Positions 42,630 through 51,565 are shown, counted from the stretch's first letter. The stretch is 64,000 nucleotides of DNA from Ureibacillus sinduriensis BLB-1 = JCM 15800 (GCF_000772955.1 NZ_JPVO01000051.1:124001-188000); one strand, 5' to 3'. Numbers and translations: made by a program. Notes: generated by a model not told the origin, from the sequence alone.

Positions 42630-43100
42630 TCACTTTCCATTGGTGTTGGATAACACTTTATCAAGAAACATATCGGCGTCGGAATTGAACTTCCAGCACA
42701 CCCCAAACCTATCCACCAGCATTCCGAAGCAGGATGACCACGGAGTATTGGATAACGGCATGATCACATGGCCGTCAATCGATAGATGATTAAAGTATCT
42801 CTCCATTTTTTGTTTATCCTCATAGACTAAACTGATCCATACATTTTTTCCTTTCGTCAACTCCCCCGTCATTCCCTTCATGGAAGGCAATAAATCCGAC
42901 ATCATGATTTTCCCGCCTGCGAATTCAATCGAACACTCCATAATCATGTTCAATTCCCTTTCCGGAAGCGGGTAGTTTGGGTCTTGCGGAAAGTCCTTAA
43001 AATGTACCTTTTTTACTTCAGTTGCCTGTAGAGCCTCCGAATAAAACCCAATCGCTTGTTCGGCAACCCCATCAAAATTTAAATACGCTATAGCTGACAT
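42630..43100 (-). CDS. VOC-superfamily protein, PhnB/YjdN-like
   Basis: The 156-residue protein matches the PhnB-type glyoxalase/bleomycin-resistance fold: YLNFDGVAEQAIGFYSEAL at the start, IEFAGGKIMMSD, and the closing WSSCFGMLVDRFGVCWKFN block. No enzymatic function is established for this group. ATG at 43100 follows AAGGAGG; the upstream frame extension would overlap the divergent regulator's promoter. It is divergent from the WYL regulator and shares a palindromic operator with it. Confidence 0.9.
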   Translation of the reverse strand: MSAIAYLNFDGVAEQAIGFYSEALQATEVKKVHFKDFPQDPNYPLPERELNMIMECSIEFAGGKIMMSDLLPSMKGMTGELTKGKNVWISLVYEDKQKMERYFNHLSIDGHVIMPLSNTPWSSCFGMLVDRFGVCWKFNSDADMFLDKVLSNTNGK

Positions 43101-43143
43101 AAAGCATAACCTCCTTCTTGTAATACATGTAGTATAATGGATG

Positions 43144-43169
43144 AAAGGTGACACCTTAGTGTCACCTTT
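43144..43169. promoter_or_regulatory. Perfect 11-bp palindrome, likely operator of the WYL regulator
   Basis: AAAGGTGACAC and GTGTCACCTTT are separated by four bases, midway between the divergent VOC and WYL-regulator genes. A TATAAT at 43133-43138 precedes it on the plus strand. A binding site for the adjacent regulator is the simplest reading. Confidence 0.75.
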
Positions 43170-43199
43170 CTGAAAATATGTAAAAAAAAGAGGGGAATT

Positions 43200-44111
43200 A
43201 TGGACAAGGTTGAGAGACTCATTTCGATTATTATGATAATGCTGAAAAAAGAGATTGTTTCCACTAGGGAATTCTCGCAACTCTTCAACGTTTCGAAAAG
43301 AACGATCCTTCGCGATATGGAAACATTAAGCTTAGCGAACATCCCCATTTACTCTGTCATTGGAGTCAAAGGTGGCTACGGCTTAATGGATGAATACAAG
43401 GTTGATAAACGTCTTCTAAGCAGCTCCGATTTAGAGAACATATTAACTGCGCTCAGCGGATTGGAACAAATCCTTCTAACTGAGGAAGTTGAAAGAACGC
43501 TAAAAAAAATTGAGGCAATGGTCAGTCCGTTGACCCTGAATCGTTCCATTGAACTGTCGTTTTATGATTGGGTAGGCCGGTCCGAGATTCTAGAAACGTT
43601 GAAGGTATGTCAACAATCCATTTTGAAGAAAAGGCTGGTTTCGTTTGATTATATAGATAAAGACGGGGCTGTAAGCAATAGGACGGTGGAGCCCTATGAG
43701 CTGCATTTTAGTGAATCGAGTTGGTACTTGAAAGGATTCTGTTTACATCGGCAAGGATATCGCACATTCAAATTATCCCGGATCGACCATATTGCTGTGG
43801 ATGAACGTGTGTTTCATCCCAGAGACGATTGGTCAGAGCAAGTTCATGAAGCTATTTTTCTGCCTCAACTTGTCACGATTAAGGCATGGATATCATCTAG
43901 CATAAGAGATCAAGTCATCGAAAGGTATGGTCGAAAGAGTATTGAAGACCCTGGTTCTGGATCTTTAATGGCAACCATTCAAGTACCTCAAAACGAGTCG
44001 GGTTTTCAATTTCTAGCAAGCTTCGGCACTCGTCTTAAAGTTATAGAGCCCAAATCCTATGTGGAAGATTTTCGAAATTACTTATGTAAAATGATGGAAA
44101 ATTACTCTTGA
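43200..44111 (+). CDS. WYL-domain transcriptional regulator, YafY/DeoR-like
   Basis: The 303-residue protein has an N-terminal HTH_11 domain (VERLISIIMIMLKKEIVSTREFSQLFNVSKRTILRDMETL), a linker and a WYL domain (about 140-220) with RLVSFDYIDKDG, VEPYELHFSESSWYLKGFC and FKLSRIDHI. WYL domains sense small molecules or nucleic acid. The neighbour on the other strand is a VOC protein, and a palindrome lies between them, so local autoregulation is likely. ATG follows GAGGGG. The ligand is unknown. Confidence 0.93.
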   Translation: MDKVERLISIIMIMLKKEIVSTREFSQLFNVSKRTILRDMETLSLANIPIYSVIGVKGGYGLMDEYKVDKRLLSSSDLENILTALSGLEQILLTEEVERTLKKIEAMVSPLTLNRSIELSFYDWVGRSEILETLKVCQQSILKKRLVSFDYIDKDGAVSNRTVEPYELHFSESSWYLKGFCLHRQGYRTFKLSRIDHIAVDERVFHPRDDWSEQVHEAIFLPQLVTIKAWISSSIRDQVIERYGRKSIEDPGSGSLMATIQVPQNESGFQFLASFGTRLKVIEPKSYVEDFRNYLCKMMENYS

Positions 44112-44159
44112 TAGGACTTGTTTCGGCAATACCATTGATCTCAGTCATTACACAATATT

Positions 44160-44194
44160 AAAAAGGACAAGGAGGGTGCCTCTGTCCTTTTTCT
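44160..44194. terminator. Bidirectional terminator between WYL regulator and response regulator
   Basis: AAAAAGGACA and TGTCCTTTTT form a ten-base-pair stem between the convergent genes, with T tracts on both strands. Confidence 0.9.
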
Positions 44195-44206
44195 TTGTCT
44201 TTTCGA

Positions 44207-44812
44207 CTAGATCCAACCCTTTTCAACTGCTTTTTGTACAGCCTGCTGCCTTGTTTCAACTTCCAGCTTCTGAATGGATAAAGATAAATAGTTGCGGATT
44301 GTGCCTTTAGTCAGGAATAACTTTTTACTGATTTCATTAGTCGTATAGCCATCCTTCACAAGCTTTAACACATTGATTTCCCGTTCATTTAGAGGGTTTC
44401 TTTCATTCATAAATAAAGCGGCTGCAAGATCTTGGCTGATTACCCTTTCACCTTGCATCATTTTACGTACTGCACCGATTACATATTGGATAGGCTCATC
44501 TTTCAGGACATATGCATCAATCTGGAGATCCATTGCCTCTTGTAAATAACCGGTCCTTGCAAAGGTTGTCATAATCATGATTTTGCAAGGATAATTATGG
44601 CAGCGTATTTTTGCAGCTACTTCCAATCCGGACAAATGCGGCATTTCAATATCCAAAATGCATACATCTGGCTTTTCCTTTTGAATTAAAGCCCAGGCTT
44701 CTTCTCCATCTGCCGCTTCAGCTGCAATATGAAAGTCGTCCTCCAGCTCCATTATGGATATTAAGGCACCTCTCAGCAGCTGCTGATCCTCGGCGATACA
44801 AATTCTAATCAT
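44207..44812 (-). CDS. NarL/DesR-type response regulator
   Basis: A 201-residue regulator with a receiver domain (Asp54 in CILDIEMPHLSG as phosphoacceptor, Lys in YVLKDEP) and a LuxR-type HTH (LNEREINVLKLVKDGYTTNEISKKLFLTKGTIRNYLS). The sequence and partner kinase resemble Bacillus DesR/DesK, which respond to membrane fluidity, but no desaturase gene is nearby. Its ATG overlaps the kinase stop by four bases. The targets are probably local, including the DUF418 gene of the same operon. Confidence 0.95.
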   Translation of the reverse strand: MIRICIAEDQQLLRGALISIMELEDDFHIAAEAADGEEAWALIQKEKPDVCILDIEMPHLSGLEVAAKIRCHNYPCKIMIMTTFARTGYLQEAMDLQIDAYVLKDEPIQYVIGAVRKMMQGERVISQDLAAALFMNERNPLNEREINVLKLVKDGYTTNEISKKLFLTKGTIRNYLSLSIQKLEVETRQQAVQKAVEKGWI

Positions 44813-45912
44813 TTTCCGCCCTCCTGAATCGGATACAGTGGTATAGTCAGGAGCACCTTTGTTCCCTCCTGGTCATACGTCACTTCTGCATTTCCCTTTA
44901 ATGAGCACATCCGCTCTTTCATTGTAAATAATCCATTGCCATGCTGCTTGTCGGATAAACCGATTCCGCTATCGATAATAGATACTTCCACTCGGTCCTC
45001 TATTTGGTAAAGGTTTATTCTGCACGCATCTGCATTACTGTGCTTTACAACATTTGTTACCGCCTCTCGGATACTATAGGCCAGCATCGTTTCCTGCACA
45101 CTGGTCAGCAGGATATTGGCAAGCTGATGATCAATCTGCACACGGATACCGGCATTTTTAAGCAGTTGCTCACAATGCTCTAGTTCGCCCTGCAACGATA
45201 AAAAGTTAATTTCTGATATAATCTCTCGAACCTGCTTATGGGCAGTACGGACGGTCAGTATCATATCATCGAGTTCCTTATGAATCCGGTGATCTTCGTT
45301 TGGTATCAGCCTGGAAACGAGCTCTGTTTTTACCTTTATGACCGTCAACGTATGTCCTAAAGTATCATGCAGATCGCGGGCAATCCGCTGACGTTCCTGT
45401 TGCATTGCAATATGGACGGTCGCTTCATCGACCTCACGCTGGAGCAGCTTGGTTTTCTCAATATAATAGCGTAACCATGGAAATAGCAAGATAAAAAGCA
45501 TAATCGCCAGTACAATTGACTGTGAATTTGAAAACAGCACATCCTGATAGCGCCAGACGAGACTGGCAAGAAGGAGGAAATTTACGCCCGTAGCTATCCA
45601 CAAGATACGCCGTTTGACAGATCGCCCGACAAAGTCTGCAAATGCAAATTGGAAGAATATCCACTGTGGACCGCCTACATAGGCCAGATATGCCGTAATA
45701 GCATAACCAAGCACAACAGCAGGAAGCAACAGGCCATCCTGATACCACAATGCCGTGTAATAGGCTGCAAAATAAATGACTACAAGTAAAATTTTTAGAA
45801 CAAGTGACGGAATATGCTCCGAGACAACAACCACATAGCTGAATAGCAGGACGATCAGTACATCAATAATTAAATAATATTTTGCCTGACTTTTAGGATA
45901 CCATTCCAGCAT
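44809..45912 (-). CDS. DesK-type sensor histidine kinase
   Basis: The 367-residue kinase has five or six N-terminal membrane helices (about 10-150), a short coiled coil, the HisKA_3 H-box with His182 in ERQRIARDLHDTLGHTL, and a HATPase domain (SIREAVTNVVKHSNA, IIDSGIGLSDKQHGNGLFTMKERM). The lack of a large extracellular loop suggests that the membrane itself or a membrane-embedded signal is sensed. Middle gene of a three-gene operon with DUF418 and the response regulator. Confidence 0.95.
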   Translation of the reverse strand: MLEWYPKSQAKYYLIIDVLIVLLFSYVVVVSEHIPSLVLKILLVVIYFAAYYTALWYQDGLLLPAVVLGYAITAYLAYVGGPQWIFFQFAFADFVGRSVKRRILWIATGVNFLLLASLVWRYQDVLFSNSQSIVLAIMLFILLFPWLRYYIEKTKLLQREVDEATVHIAMQQERQRIARDLHDTLGHTLTVIKVKTELVSRLIPNEDHRIHKELDDMILTVRTAHKQVREIISEINFLSLQGELEHCEQLLKNAGIRVQIDHQLANILLTSVQETMLAYSIREAVTNVVKHSNADACRINLYQIEDRVEVSIIDSGIGLSDKQHGNGLFTMKERMCSLKGNAEVTYDQEGTKVLLTIPLYPIQEGGK

Positions 45913-45923
45913 CTAGCCCCCCC

Positions 45924-47042
45924 CTATCTTTCCAGCTTCTGCAGCATCCCCTTTCGCAGCCATTCGACCGGTCCATAAGGAAATTTAGCTAACCACGCAT
46001 TTGCCAGTATAATTTGCCCTACTACTATCATACAAAAAATACCTATAATTTCTACACTATTTAGGTTGCCTCCCAGGCCTAAGCCCCAACCGTAAAAAAT
46101 GGCTGTGGCAGTGATATTTTGCAGGATATAACAGCTTAAAGACATACGGCCGGTTTTCTCTAGCCATTTCCAAACTCGCCACGTGCTGTATGTCCGGACA
46201 ACAAAAGCAATGAGCCCTATATAACCCAATGCAAGCATAGGTGCAAATAGATATCGAACAGGCAAGTCAAATAGACCCCCTGGTACAAAAGTTAATGCAT
46301 TTAAAGGGAGGCCTATACCTAACCCCCAAATGAGTAGCTTCCGCTGTATGGCAAAGCCGCGCTCAGTAAAGGAGAAAGCACCGCTGCGCATAAGTTTTAT
46401 ACCAATAATAAATAAACAGATATTTAAAGGAATAATAAAGATCGCCTCTGTTCTAAAGAACATAAAATTCGTGAGACGATTCTGAACCTGTTCCAGCCAT
46501 GTTCCCTCTGCGTAAACCGTAATCAACTGAGGAGAGCTTGCCATTGAAAACGCCGGTCCCAAGAGCATTGCAGTAAAAATCAGTGCAAGCATTCCTAAAT
46601 GTATAGCGCCAGCAACCCATAATGCACGGGTCATCCCCCGTTCCCCGTGCTTTAATACGATTGCAATAATTCCTGCAGTGACAGCATAGCTCATGAGCAC
46701 ATCATACTCCATTACAAGTAAGTAGTGTAGAAGACCTTCCACCAATACAAATACAATCACCCACTTGTACATACCAACCCACGGCTGATTACGCCTGATG
46801 GACTGCTCGTATTTAATCGCCATTCCTACTCCGAACATTATCGTTAACATGCCAAGCAACTTACCATTAAAGATGAACAGTGCAAGTAAGCGAATGATAT
46901 CATCCATACTCGACCAACCGGTAAAATCTGTGGTCGTTATATACTTTAGATCCCCTAAATGGGCAAAAATCCAAATATTCGTGCCAAGTGTCCCTAAAAT
47001 TGCGATCCCTCTTAAAATATCAATCAATACAATACGTTTCAT
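45924..47042 (-). CDS. DUF418 domain-containing membrane protein (YeiB/YxaH-like)
   Basis: A 372-residue membrane protein with about nine helices. It starts MKRIVLIDILRGIAILGTLGTNIW, the typical acyltransferase-like/DUF418 opening, and ends with the DUF418 block GRMSLSCYILQNITATAIFYGWGLGLGG and AKFPYGPVEWLRK. The biochemical role of the family is unknown. First gene of the operon with the two-component system, 11 bases ahead of the kinase; it may be the membrane partner or the target of the system. Confidence 0.9.
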   Translation of the reverse strand: MKRIVLIDILRGIAILGTLGTNIWIFAHLGDLKYITTTDFTGWSSMDDIIRLLALFIFNGKLLGMLTIMFGVGMAIKYEQSIRRNQPWVGMYKWVIVFVLVEGLLHYLLVMEYDVLMSYAVTAGIIAIVLKHGERGMTRALWVAGAIHLGMLALIFTAMLLGPAFSMASSPQLITVYAEGTWLEQVQNRLTNFMFFRTEAIFIIPLNICLFIIGIKLMRSGAFSFTERGFAIQRKLLIWGLGIGLPLNALTFVPGGLFDLPVRYLFAPMLALGYIGLIAFVVRTYSTWRVWKWLEKTGRMSLSCYILQNITATAIFYGWGLGLGGNLNSVEIIGIFCMIVVGQIILANAWLAKFPYGPVEWLRKGMLQKLER

Positions 47043-47461
47043 ACTGAAGACCCTCCTCGTATTTCCGTACCTTTATCGTACATAGGAAGGCATCCACGAA
47101 AATATCGACAGGCGTCAATAAATTCAGATGACACGTGTCATTAGTTAAACAATCAACTAAACCTATCAGGAGCATCACATCGATTTAAAGTCGATAGCAT
47201 GCCATCTTCTCGACCTAAAATCTCCTTATCTCATCCTAATATAAAACCAACTAAAACATATTCGTTAAAAAAACTATTAGGTGAATTCCATTGATACTGC
47301 TTTAATTAACCTTATTCATGATGCGGTACTGGTTGCTAGATAAACTTATTGCTATTCTCATCTTCCTTTAATTGCAATACTGTAAAATATACTAGAAAAA
47401 ATACGGTTTAATGAAACCTTTTTATCCTAAACGCTACTCTAACTATATAGGAGGTAATTAA
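47043..47461 (+). promoter_or_regulatory. Upstream region of the ECF sigma gene with candidate ECF-type promoter
   Basis: The 419-base gap holds the divergent promoters of the DUF418 operon and the sigma gene. TGAAACCTTTTT at 47412 followed by a CG at 47432 resembles ECF-sigma promoters (TGAAAC...CG), though the 14-base spacing is shorter than the usual 16. If real it would be autoregulatory. Nothing else was recognised. Confidence 0.4.
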
Positions 47462-49387
47462 ATGGAACACTTAGTAAGAGCAGCGATTGACGGTCATCAA
47501 GATGCATTTGAGCAGCTAGTAGAGGCTGAAAAGCAAAAGCTTCTAGCAAAAGCTTACTCCTATGTCGGTAACAAAGAGGATGCATCAGACATTGTACAAG
47601 AAACATTCCTACAAGCTTATAAATCTATTCACCAATTAAAGGAGCCCAAATATTTCTCTACATGGCTATTCAAAATTTTAATAAGGGAATGCTTTGCCTT
47701 TCTTCGGCAAAAAAAGCGTACATTCGTGGTGGAAACCGAGCTTATCCAGCTACAGCTTACAGATCACGACCAAATAACGACCTACGAATTTGTCCATGAG
47801 GCACTTTCTTTGCTTCGAAAAGATTATCAAATGGTCCTTATATTATTTTATTTTTATGATTTTAAAGGACAAGAAATTGCCTACCTATTGAATAAGCCGA
47901 GCAATACAATCAAAATGCATTTACATCGCGGCCGTATTCAATTAAAAAAGCTACTAGAAGAGCGTTTGAACAAACCTATTAAACAGAAGGAAGTGGTCCA
48001 TATGTTAAAGGAACAACTAGCAAAATTAGCATTAAACTTTGTGTCGATTCCTGATGACTATCATATACTCGTAGAAGATTATTCAGATGAGAAAGCTACT
48101 TTTGTGTGGTCACCCAATAATACACAAGAAGTAATTAAAGTGAAACTTGATCAACATGGGAAATTATTAAATTTAACAAAACCTTCTTCAATTACAGAAA
48201 CACTTCTCACAACTCAGCTGCAGAGAGCTATTGCAGAAAACTTTTTAACCGCGCAGTACGCTGAAGCACTAGAGTATCTAGCTTTATCTAAGATCATTGA
48301 AAAAGAAACAGAAACTATATTTTATTATGAACAATTTGTAGGAGGTTACCCTCTTGCAAGCTACGTTACAAAAATAGCGATTTCCAACTATGGTGAAATA
48401 ATTGATTTTACGTACGGTGGCTACACAGAAACACCTCCAAGCTTTCCAGCAAAGCTATTGAGTAAGGAGGCTATTTTACAAGAGGTGTATAAAACTTCTT
48501 GGAAATTAAATATAAAGTATTTATCAAATGAACTATATTCCGTACCGCAGTCTGGTTTATATCCGATTTACGAGAGCTCGATTGTCCATCAGACCTTTAA
48601 TGCTATAAATGGAAAACCTAAATTTGAAGAGGGGCCTGAAGAGCATAACACGTTCTCTCCCTTCCCTAAAACATATGGACTAGATAAAAATGCGACAATC
48701 GAAACGATTGTTGGGTTAGATGAAGAAATGGTAAAGCTACGAGAAGTAGAGCTCGATGAAAATACGATTTGCGAAGTATGGCGCCATACAAATTGGAAAG
48801 CACCGCAAAATAAAACGATAGAAAGCTTCCTACTGGAACGGATGGGAGAGACAGTGAAAATAAAGGTTGATAAGCAATCGCGGAAATTAAAGGAATTTAT
48901 GTGGTTCAAGGAGCGTACAGGAGAACTTGATCTTTCTTATGATGCATGTCGAGAAATTGCATGTTCATTTATCGCGACATATTTTGAAGAATATGTACCT
49001 TATCTGAAGTTAAAAGTAGAAGAACCATCCTTCAATGAATTAAATTATGCGTTTTTTACTTTCCCCCTATTCATTGATCAGCGTATACAACTTGAAGAGG
49101 AACGATTTTACGTTGGTGTAAACAAAACAACCGGTTTCATCGATATATTTTGGTCGCCACGTATGGACTTAAAGCTTCTACAATCCTATGAAGCTTCAAC
49201 TATTAAACCATTTGAAGACGTCATGCCTGCCTTAAAAGAAGTGGATGCCTTTTTACAATGGTCTAAACAGGACGGTGAAAGTGAAAAAGAGGAAGTGTTA
49301 GTATATAAATTGGGGCAATTAGAAACAAAACAGTGGATAGTCGGACTAGATGCAACGACAGGACAACTTATCGTCAGTAAACTGTAG
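47462..49387 (+). CDS. ECF sigma factor with a 460-residue C-terminal extension
   Basis: Residues 1-175 are a complete ECF sigma factor: region 2 with YVGNKEDASDIVQETFLQAYKSI and FSTWLFKILIRECF, and region 4 with LRKDYQMVLILFYFYDFKGQEIA and the HTH through IKMHLHRGRIQLKKLL. Residues about 180-641 form a long, soluble, beta-rich part that looks like the YcdB/YcdC or PepSY-like domains usually found on the outside of the membrane. No membrane helix and no separate anti-sigma gene are seen. The extension may act as a built-in regulator. An internal ATG at 48003 with AGAAGGAAGTGG upstream might give a separate C-terminal product. ATG start after AGGAGG. Confidence 0.88.
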   Translation: MEHLVRAAIDGHQDAFEQLVEAEKQKLLAKAYSYVGNKEDASDIVQETFLQAYKSIHQLKEPKYFSTWLFKILIRECFAFLRQKKRTFVVETELIQLQLTDHDQITTYEFVHEALSLLRKDYQMVLILFYFYDFKGQEIAYLLNKPSNTIKMHLHRGRIQLKKLLEERLNKPIKQKEVVHMLKEQLAKLALNFVSIPDDYHILVEDYSDEKATFVWSPNNTQEVIKVKLDQHGKLLNLTKPSSITETLLTTQLQRAIAENFLTAQYAEALEYLALSKIIEKETETIFYYEQFVGGYPLASYVTKIAISNYGEIIDFTYGGYTETPPSFPAKLLSKEAILQEVYKTSWKLNIKYLSNELYSVPQSGLYPIYESSIVHQTFNAINGKPKFEEGPEEHNTFSPFPKTYGLDKNATIETIVGLDEEMVKLREVELDENTICEVWRHTNWKAPQNKTIESFLLERMGETVKIKVDKQSRKLKEFMWFKERTGELDLSYDACREIACSFIATYFEEYVPYLKLKVEEPSFNELNYAFFTFPLFIDQRIQLEEERFYVGVNKTTGFIDIFWSPRMDLKLLQSYEASTIKPFEDVMPALKEVDAFLQWSKQDGESEKEEVLVYKLGQLETKQWIVGLDATTGQLIVSKL

Positions 49388-49487
49388 ATAAAGCTTAGTA
49401 AAATAGGACCCAGTATCTATACCTTTTCCCAAAAAAATTTAAATTGTATAAGATAAATTAATGAAAATGTTCATAATTTATAGGACT

Positions 49488-49535
49488 AATAACCACCAAG
49501 AAGTGCAGATTAAGTACTTCTTAGTGGTTATTTTT
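49488..49535. terminator. Bidirectional terminator after the ECF sigma gene
   Basis: AATAACCACCAAGAAGT pairs with ACTTCTTAGTGGTTATT (one mismatch), followed by TTT on the plus strand. It separates the sigma gene from the convergent DUF4260 gene. Confidence 0.9.
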
Positions 49536-49569
49536 AAAACGTGGAACGTTGATATAGAAACGTTCTAGA

Positions 49570-49926
49570 TTAAAGCCTTTGTAAATGTGTATGAGTAAAT
49601 GAAGAATCTTGATATTTCAGCCCAGCACCTATTGTTCTATCCATACAAATATGTGCCATCCAGATGATCGATACTATAAGTAAATAATCGTTTAATAAAT
49701 ATAAGTACATTAATGCTAAGAGCAGTGGGAAAATAAAGGTGTGACCAAAATTATATACAACCGCACCTATTTTCTTATTCACTGCATAACCAGACATCGT
49801 AAGATCAGGAACTAATAAAAGAACAAAAAACAACCAAATGGGATAGTCTAGCTTCATATAAATAAAAAACAAAAATGTAAAAGTAAGTGCATATTCAATA
49901 TGAACAATTTTTCTATTTGTCATCAT
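49570..49926 (-). CDS. DUF4260 family membrane protein
   Basis: The 118-residue protein has three or four membrane helices and the DUF4260 features: LFFVLLLVPDLTMSGYAVNKKIGAVVYNFGHTF, then WMAHICMDRTIGAGLKY and the THLQRL tail. Function is unknown. It follows the MerR gene by 17 bases on the same strand with a GGAGAG site, so the two form an operon and the regulator may control it. Confidence 0.9.
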   Translation of the reverse strand: MMTNRKIVHIEYALTFTFLFFIYMKLDYPIWLFFVLLLVPDLTMSGYAVNKKIGAVVYNFGHTFIFPLLLALMYLYLLNDYLLIVSIIWMAHICMDRTIGAGLKYQDSSFTHTHLQRL

Positions 49927-49943
49927 ATCACTCTCCTTATAAC

Positions 49944-50360
49944 TTATAAATCCTTTATAAATAAACTCAGCATTAATCTTTCAATCTCTTCGATATGCTC
50001 TAAATACTTCACTTCACTTGCCAGTTCTTTGATTGTTTGAACTACCTTCAATGCCCTTTGGTAAAATTGGACTCTTTCCTCAAGTTTCATTATTTTTTGG
50101 TCCAATAGCGATAATGTTGATTCCTTACATTCATTAGATATAGATTGGTCATCTCGTAGTATAAGTAATTGCTGAATTTCCTTTATCGAAAAACCTAATT
50201 GTTTTAATACGATGATTAGCTGAATCTGTTTTTCACATTCTTCATCAAATTCCCGATATCCATTTTTTTGTCTTATTGGTGTCAATATATTTTCTTTTTC
50301 ATAGTAACGAATTGTATCGATCTGAATTTGATATTTATTTGCAAAATCCTTAATTTTCAT
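49944..50360 (-). CDS. MerR family transcriptional regulator
   Basis: A 138-residue MerR-type regulator: winged HTH at the N-terminus (KIKDFANKYQIQIDTIRYYEKENILTPIRQKNGYREF), then a dimerisation coiled coil with IKEIQQLLILRDDQS and KIMKLEERVQFYQRAL. There are no metal-binding cysteines of the MerR/CueR kind, so an organic ligand is more likely. ATG follows AAAGGAGG. It heads a two-gene unit with the DUF4260 gene. Confidence 0.93.
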   Translation of the reverse strand: MKIKDFANKYQIQIDTIRYYEKENILTPIRQKNGYREFDEECEKQIQLIIVLKQLGFSIKEIQQLLILRDDQSISNECKESTLSLLDQKIMKLEERVQFYQRALKVVQTIKELASEVKYLEHIEEIERLMLSLFIKDL

Positions 50361-50576
50361 AACATCCTCCTTTCATGGGAAATTATAACATTGGAGTAAA
50401 GTCCAGGGTCAATTCCTTATTTCCATGAATTTCTTATTAGATTTATTTTTACTTCTTTTCGTTTAGAAAGACGATTGAACATGGAGATTAATATTAACTA
50501 TGAACCTATCTATAGTACTGTTTCCTCCTTATTGTATCCGTAATTGCAACCCAGCCTGACAATTCTATTAAATGAA

Positions 50577-50622
50577 AATAAGCCATTATCAACATTTACA
50601 TGAATGTTGATGATGACTTATT
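50577..50622. repeat. Long hairpin left of the rlmH-like repeat
   Basis: AATAAGCCATTATCAACATT and AATGTTGATGATGACTTATT pair along 20 positions with one mismatch and one wobble around a six-base loop. TTTTCATTT follows on the minus strand and CAAAAAA on the plus strand. No minus-strand gene ends there, so it may be a leftover terminator or part of an insertion boundary. Confidence 0.6.
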
Positions 50623-50634
50623 CAAAAAACTCAT

Positions 50635-50652
50635 TTACTTAGGATACGGTTC
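50635..50652. repeat. Direct repeat of the rlmH 3' terminus (outer att-like site)
   Basis: TTACTTAGGATACGGTTC equals the last six codons of rlmH (complement of 51751-51768) except for one base, in the same orientation. The pair brackets the mntA-hepT segment. In staphylococci the corresponding end of rlmH is the SCC attachment site with a TATCATAA core; here the cores read TATCATAA in rlmH and TATCCTAA in this copy. Confidence 0.75.
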
Positions 50653-50684
50653 TCCGCAACGGGTATAAGTGCGGTTTTTTTCGT
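50652..50684 (+). terminator. Terminator-like hairpin before mntA
   Basis: CCGCA and TGCGG form a short G+C-rich stem followed by TTTTTTT on the plus strand. It would block readthrough into mntA. Confidence 0.65.
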
Positions 50685-50717
50685 CTACGTTTATAATAAA
50701 GGAAAGGTGGTGATAAC

Positions 50718-51128
50718 ATGCTTGAAAAAAACATTGAAAATCAGCTAATTAATTTAGTTCAAACTAAAATAAATCCAGATTTCATTATATTGTTCGGTTC
50801 ATTTGCAAAGGGAACAAATCGTGATGATAGCGATATCGATTTAGCTTATTTCAGCAAAGAGCTGTTATCATCGTACGAACGTTTTATGCTTACAGGCGAA
50901 CTGGCTCGGATAGCTGGACGAGAAGTAGATTTAGTTGATCTCAAGCAAATTGATACAGTATTTACGATACAAATATTTTCACAAGGAAGACCTATATATA
51001 TTCAAGATGAAAATGAATTTACGCGTCAAAAAATGCGAGCATATAGTATGTTTGCAACATTAAATGAACAACGTGCAGGCATAATTGAAAGTATTAAATT
51101 ACGGGGAAGTGTTTTTGGCGATGAATGA
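50718..51128 (+). CDS. mntA: MntA-like nucleotidyltransferase antitoxin
   Basis: A 136-residue minimal nucleotidyltransferase with the polymerase-beta signature GSFAKGTNRDDSDIDLAYF: GSx10DxD, with two Asp residues for metal binding and a third Asp (VDLVDL) downstream. In type VII toxin-antitoxin systems MntA adds AMP to a Tyr of HepT and so silences it. ATG follows AGGAAAGGTGG. It overlaps hepT by eight bases. The order antitoxin-then-toxin is the reverse of the Shewanella pair. The unit lies between two copies of the rlmH terminus. Confidence 0.93.
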   Translation: MLEKNIENQLINLVQTKINPDFIILFGSFAKGTNRDDSDIDLAYFSKELLSSYERFMLTGELARIAGREVDLVDLKQIDTVFTIQIFSQGRPIYIQDENEFTRQKMRAYSMFATLNEQRAGIIESIKLRGSVFGDE

Positions 51129-51528
51129 TGTCATTTTAAACAAAACAACTACAATTGAGCGTTGTGTCAAACGTATTCATGAAGTATACGAAGGTAATGC
51201 TGAGAACCTAAAGGATTTTACGAAGCAAGACAGTATCATTTTAAATATTCAACGTGCATGTGAAGCAAGTATTGATTTAGCGATGCATATCGTAAGTGAA
51301 AGAAAACTTGGCGTCCCAAAAGCGAGCCGTGAAGGATTTAAGTTACTGCAAGAAGCAGGTTTAATTGAGGCACATTTAGCGAAAACGCTTATGAATATGG
51401 TAGGTTTCCGTAATATCGCCGTTCATGACTACCAAGCACTAGAACTTGGAATTTTAGAAGCAATTCTAGAAAAGCATATTGATGACTTTAAAGATTTTAC
51501 GAAAGTAGTATTACAACTTGAAGCATAA
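51121..51528 (+). CDS. hepT: HepT-like HEPN ribonuclease toxin
   Basis: A 135-residue DUF86/HepT-type HEPN protein. The catalytic R-x4-H motif is Arg-Asn-Ile-Ala-Val-His in GFRNIAVHDYQ, and the Tyr two residues on is the site that MntA adenylylates in characterised systems. The ATG at 51121 lies inside the end of mntA, preceded by GGAAGTG, and gives a standard-length HepT; an earlier start is less likely. Expected activity is RNA cleavage in the cytoplasm, held off by MntA. Confidence 0.93.
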   Translation: MNDVILNKTTTIERCVKRIHEVYEGNAENLKDFTKQDSIILNIQRACEASIDLAMHIVSERKLGVPKASREGFKLLQEAGLIEAHLAKTLMNMVGFRNIAVHDYQALELGILEAILEKHIDDFKDFTKVVLQLEA

Positions 51529-51565
51529 CTATAAGTTAAATGAAAGAAAGTAAGTAATCTTTTAA

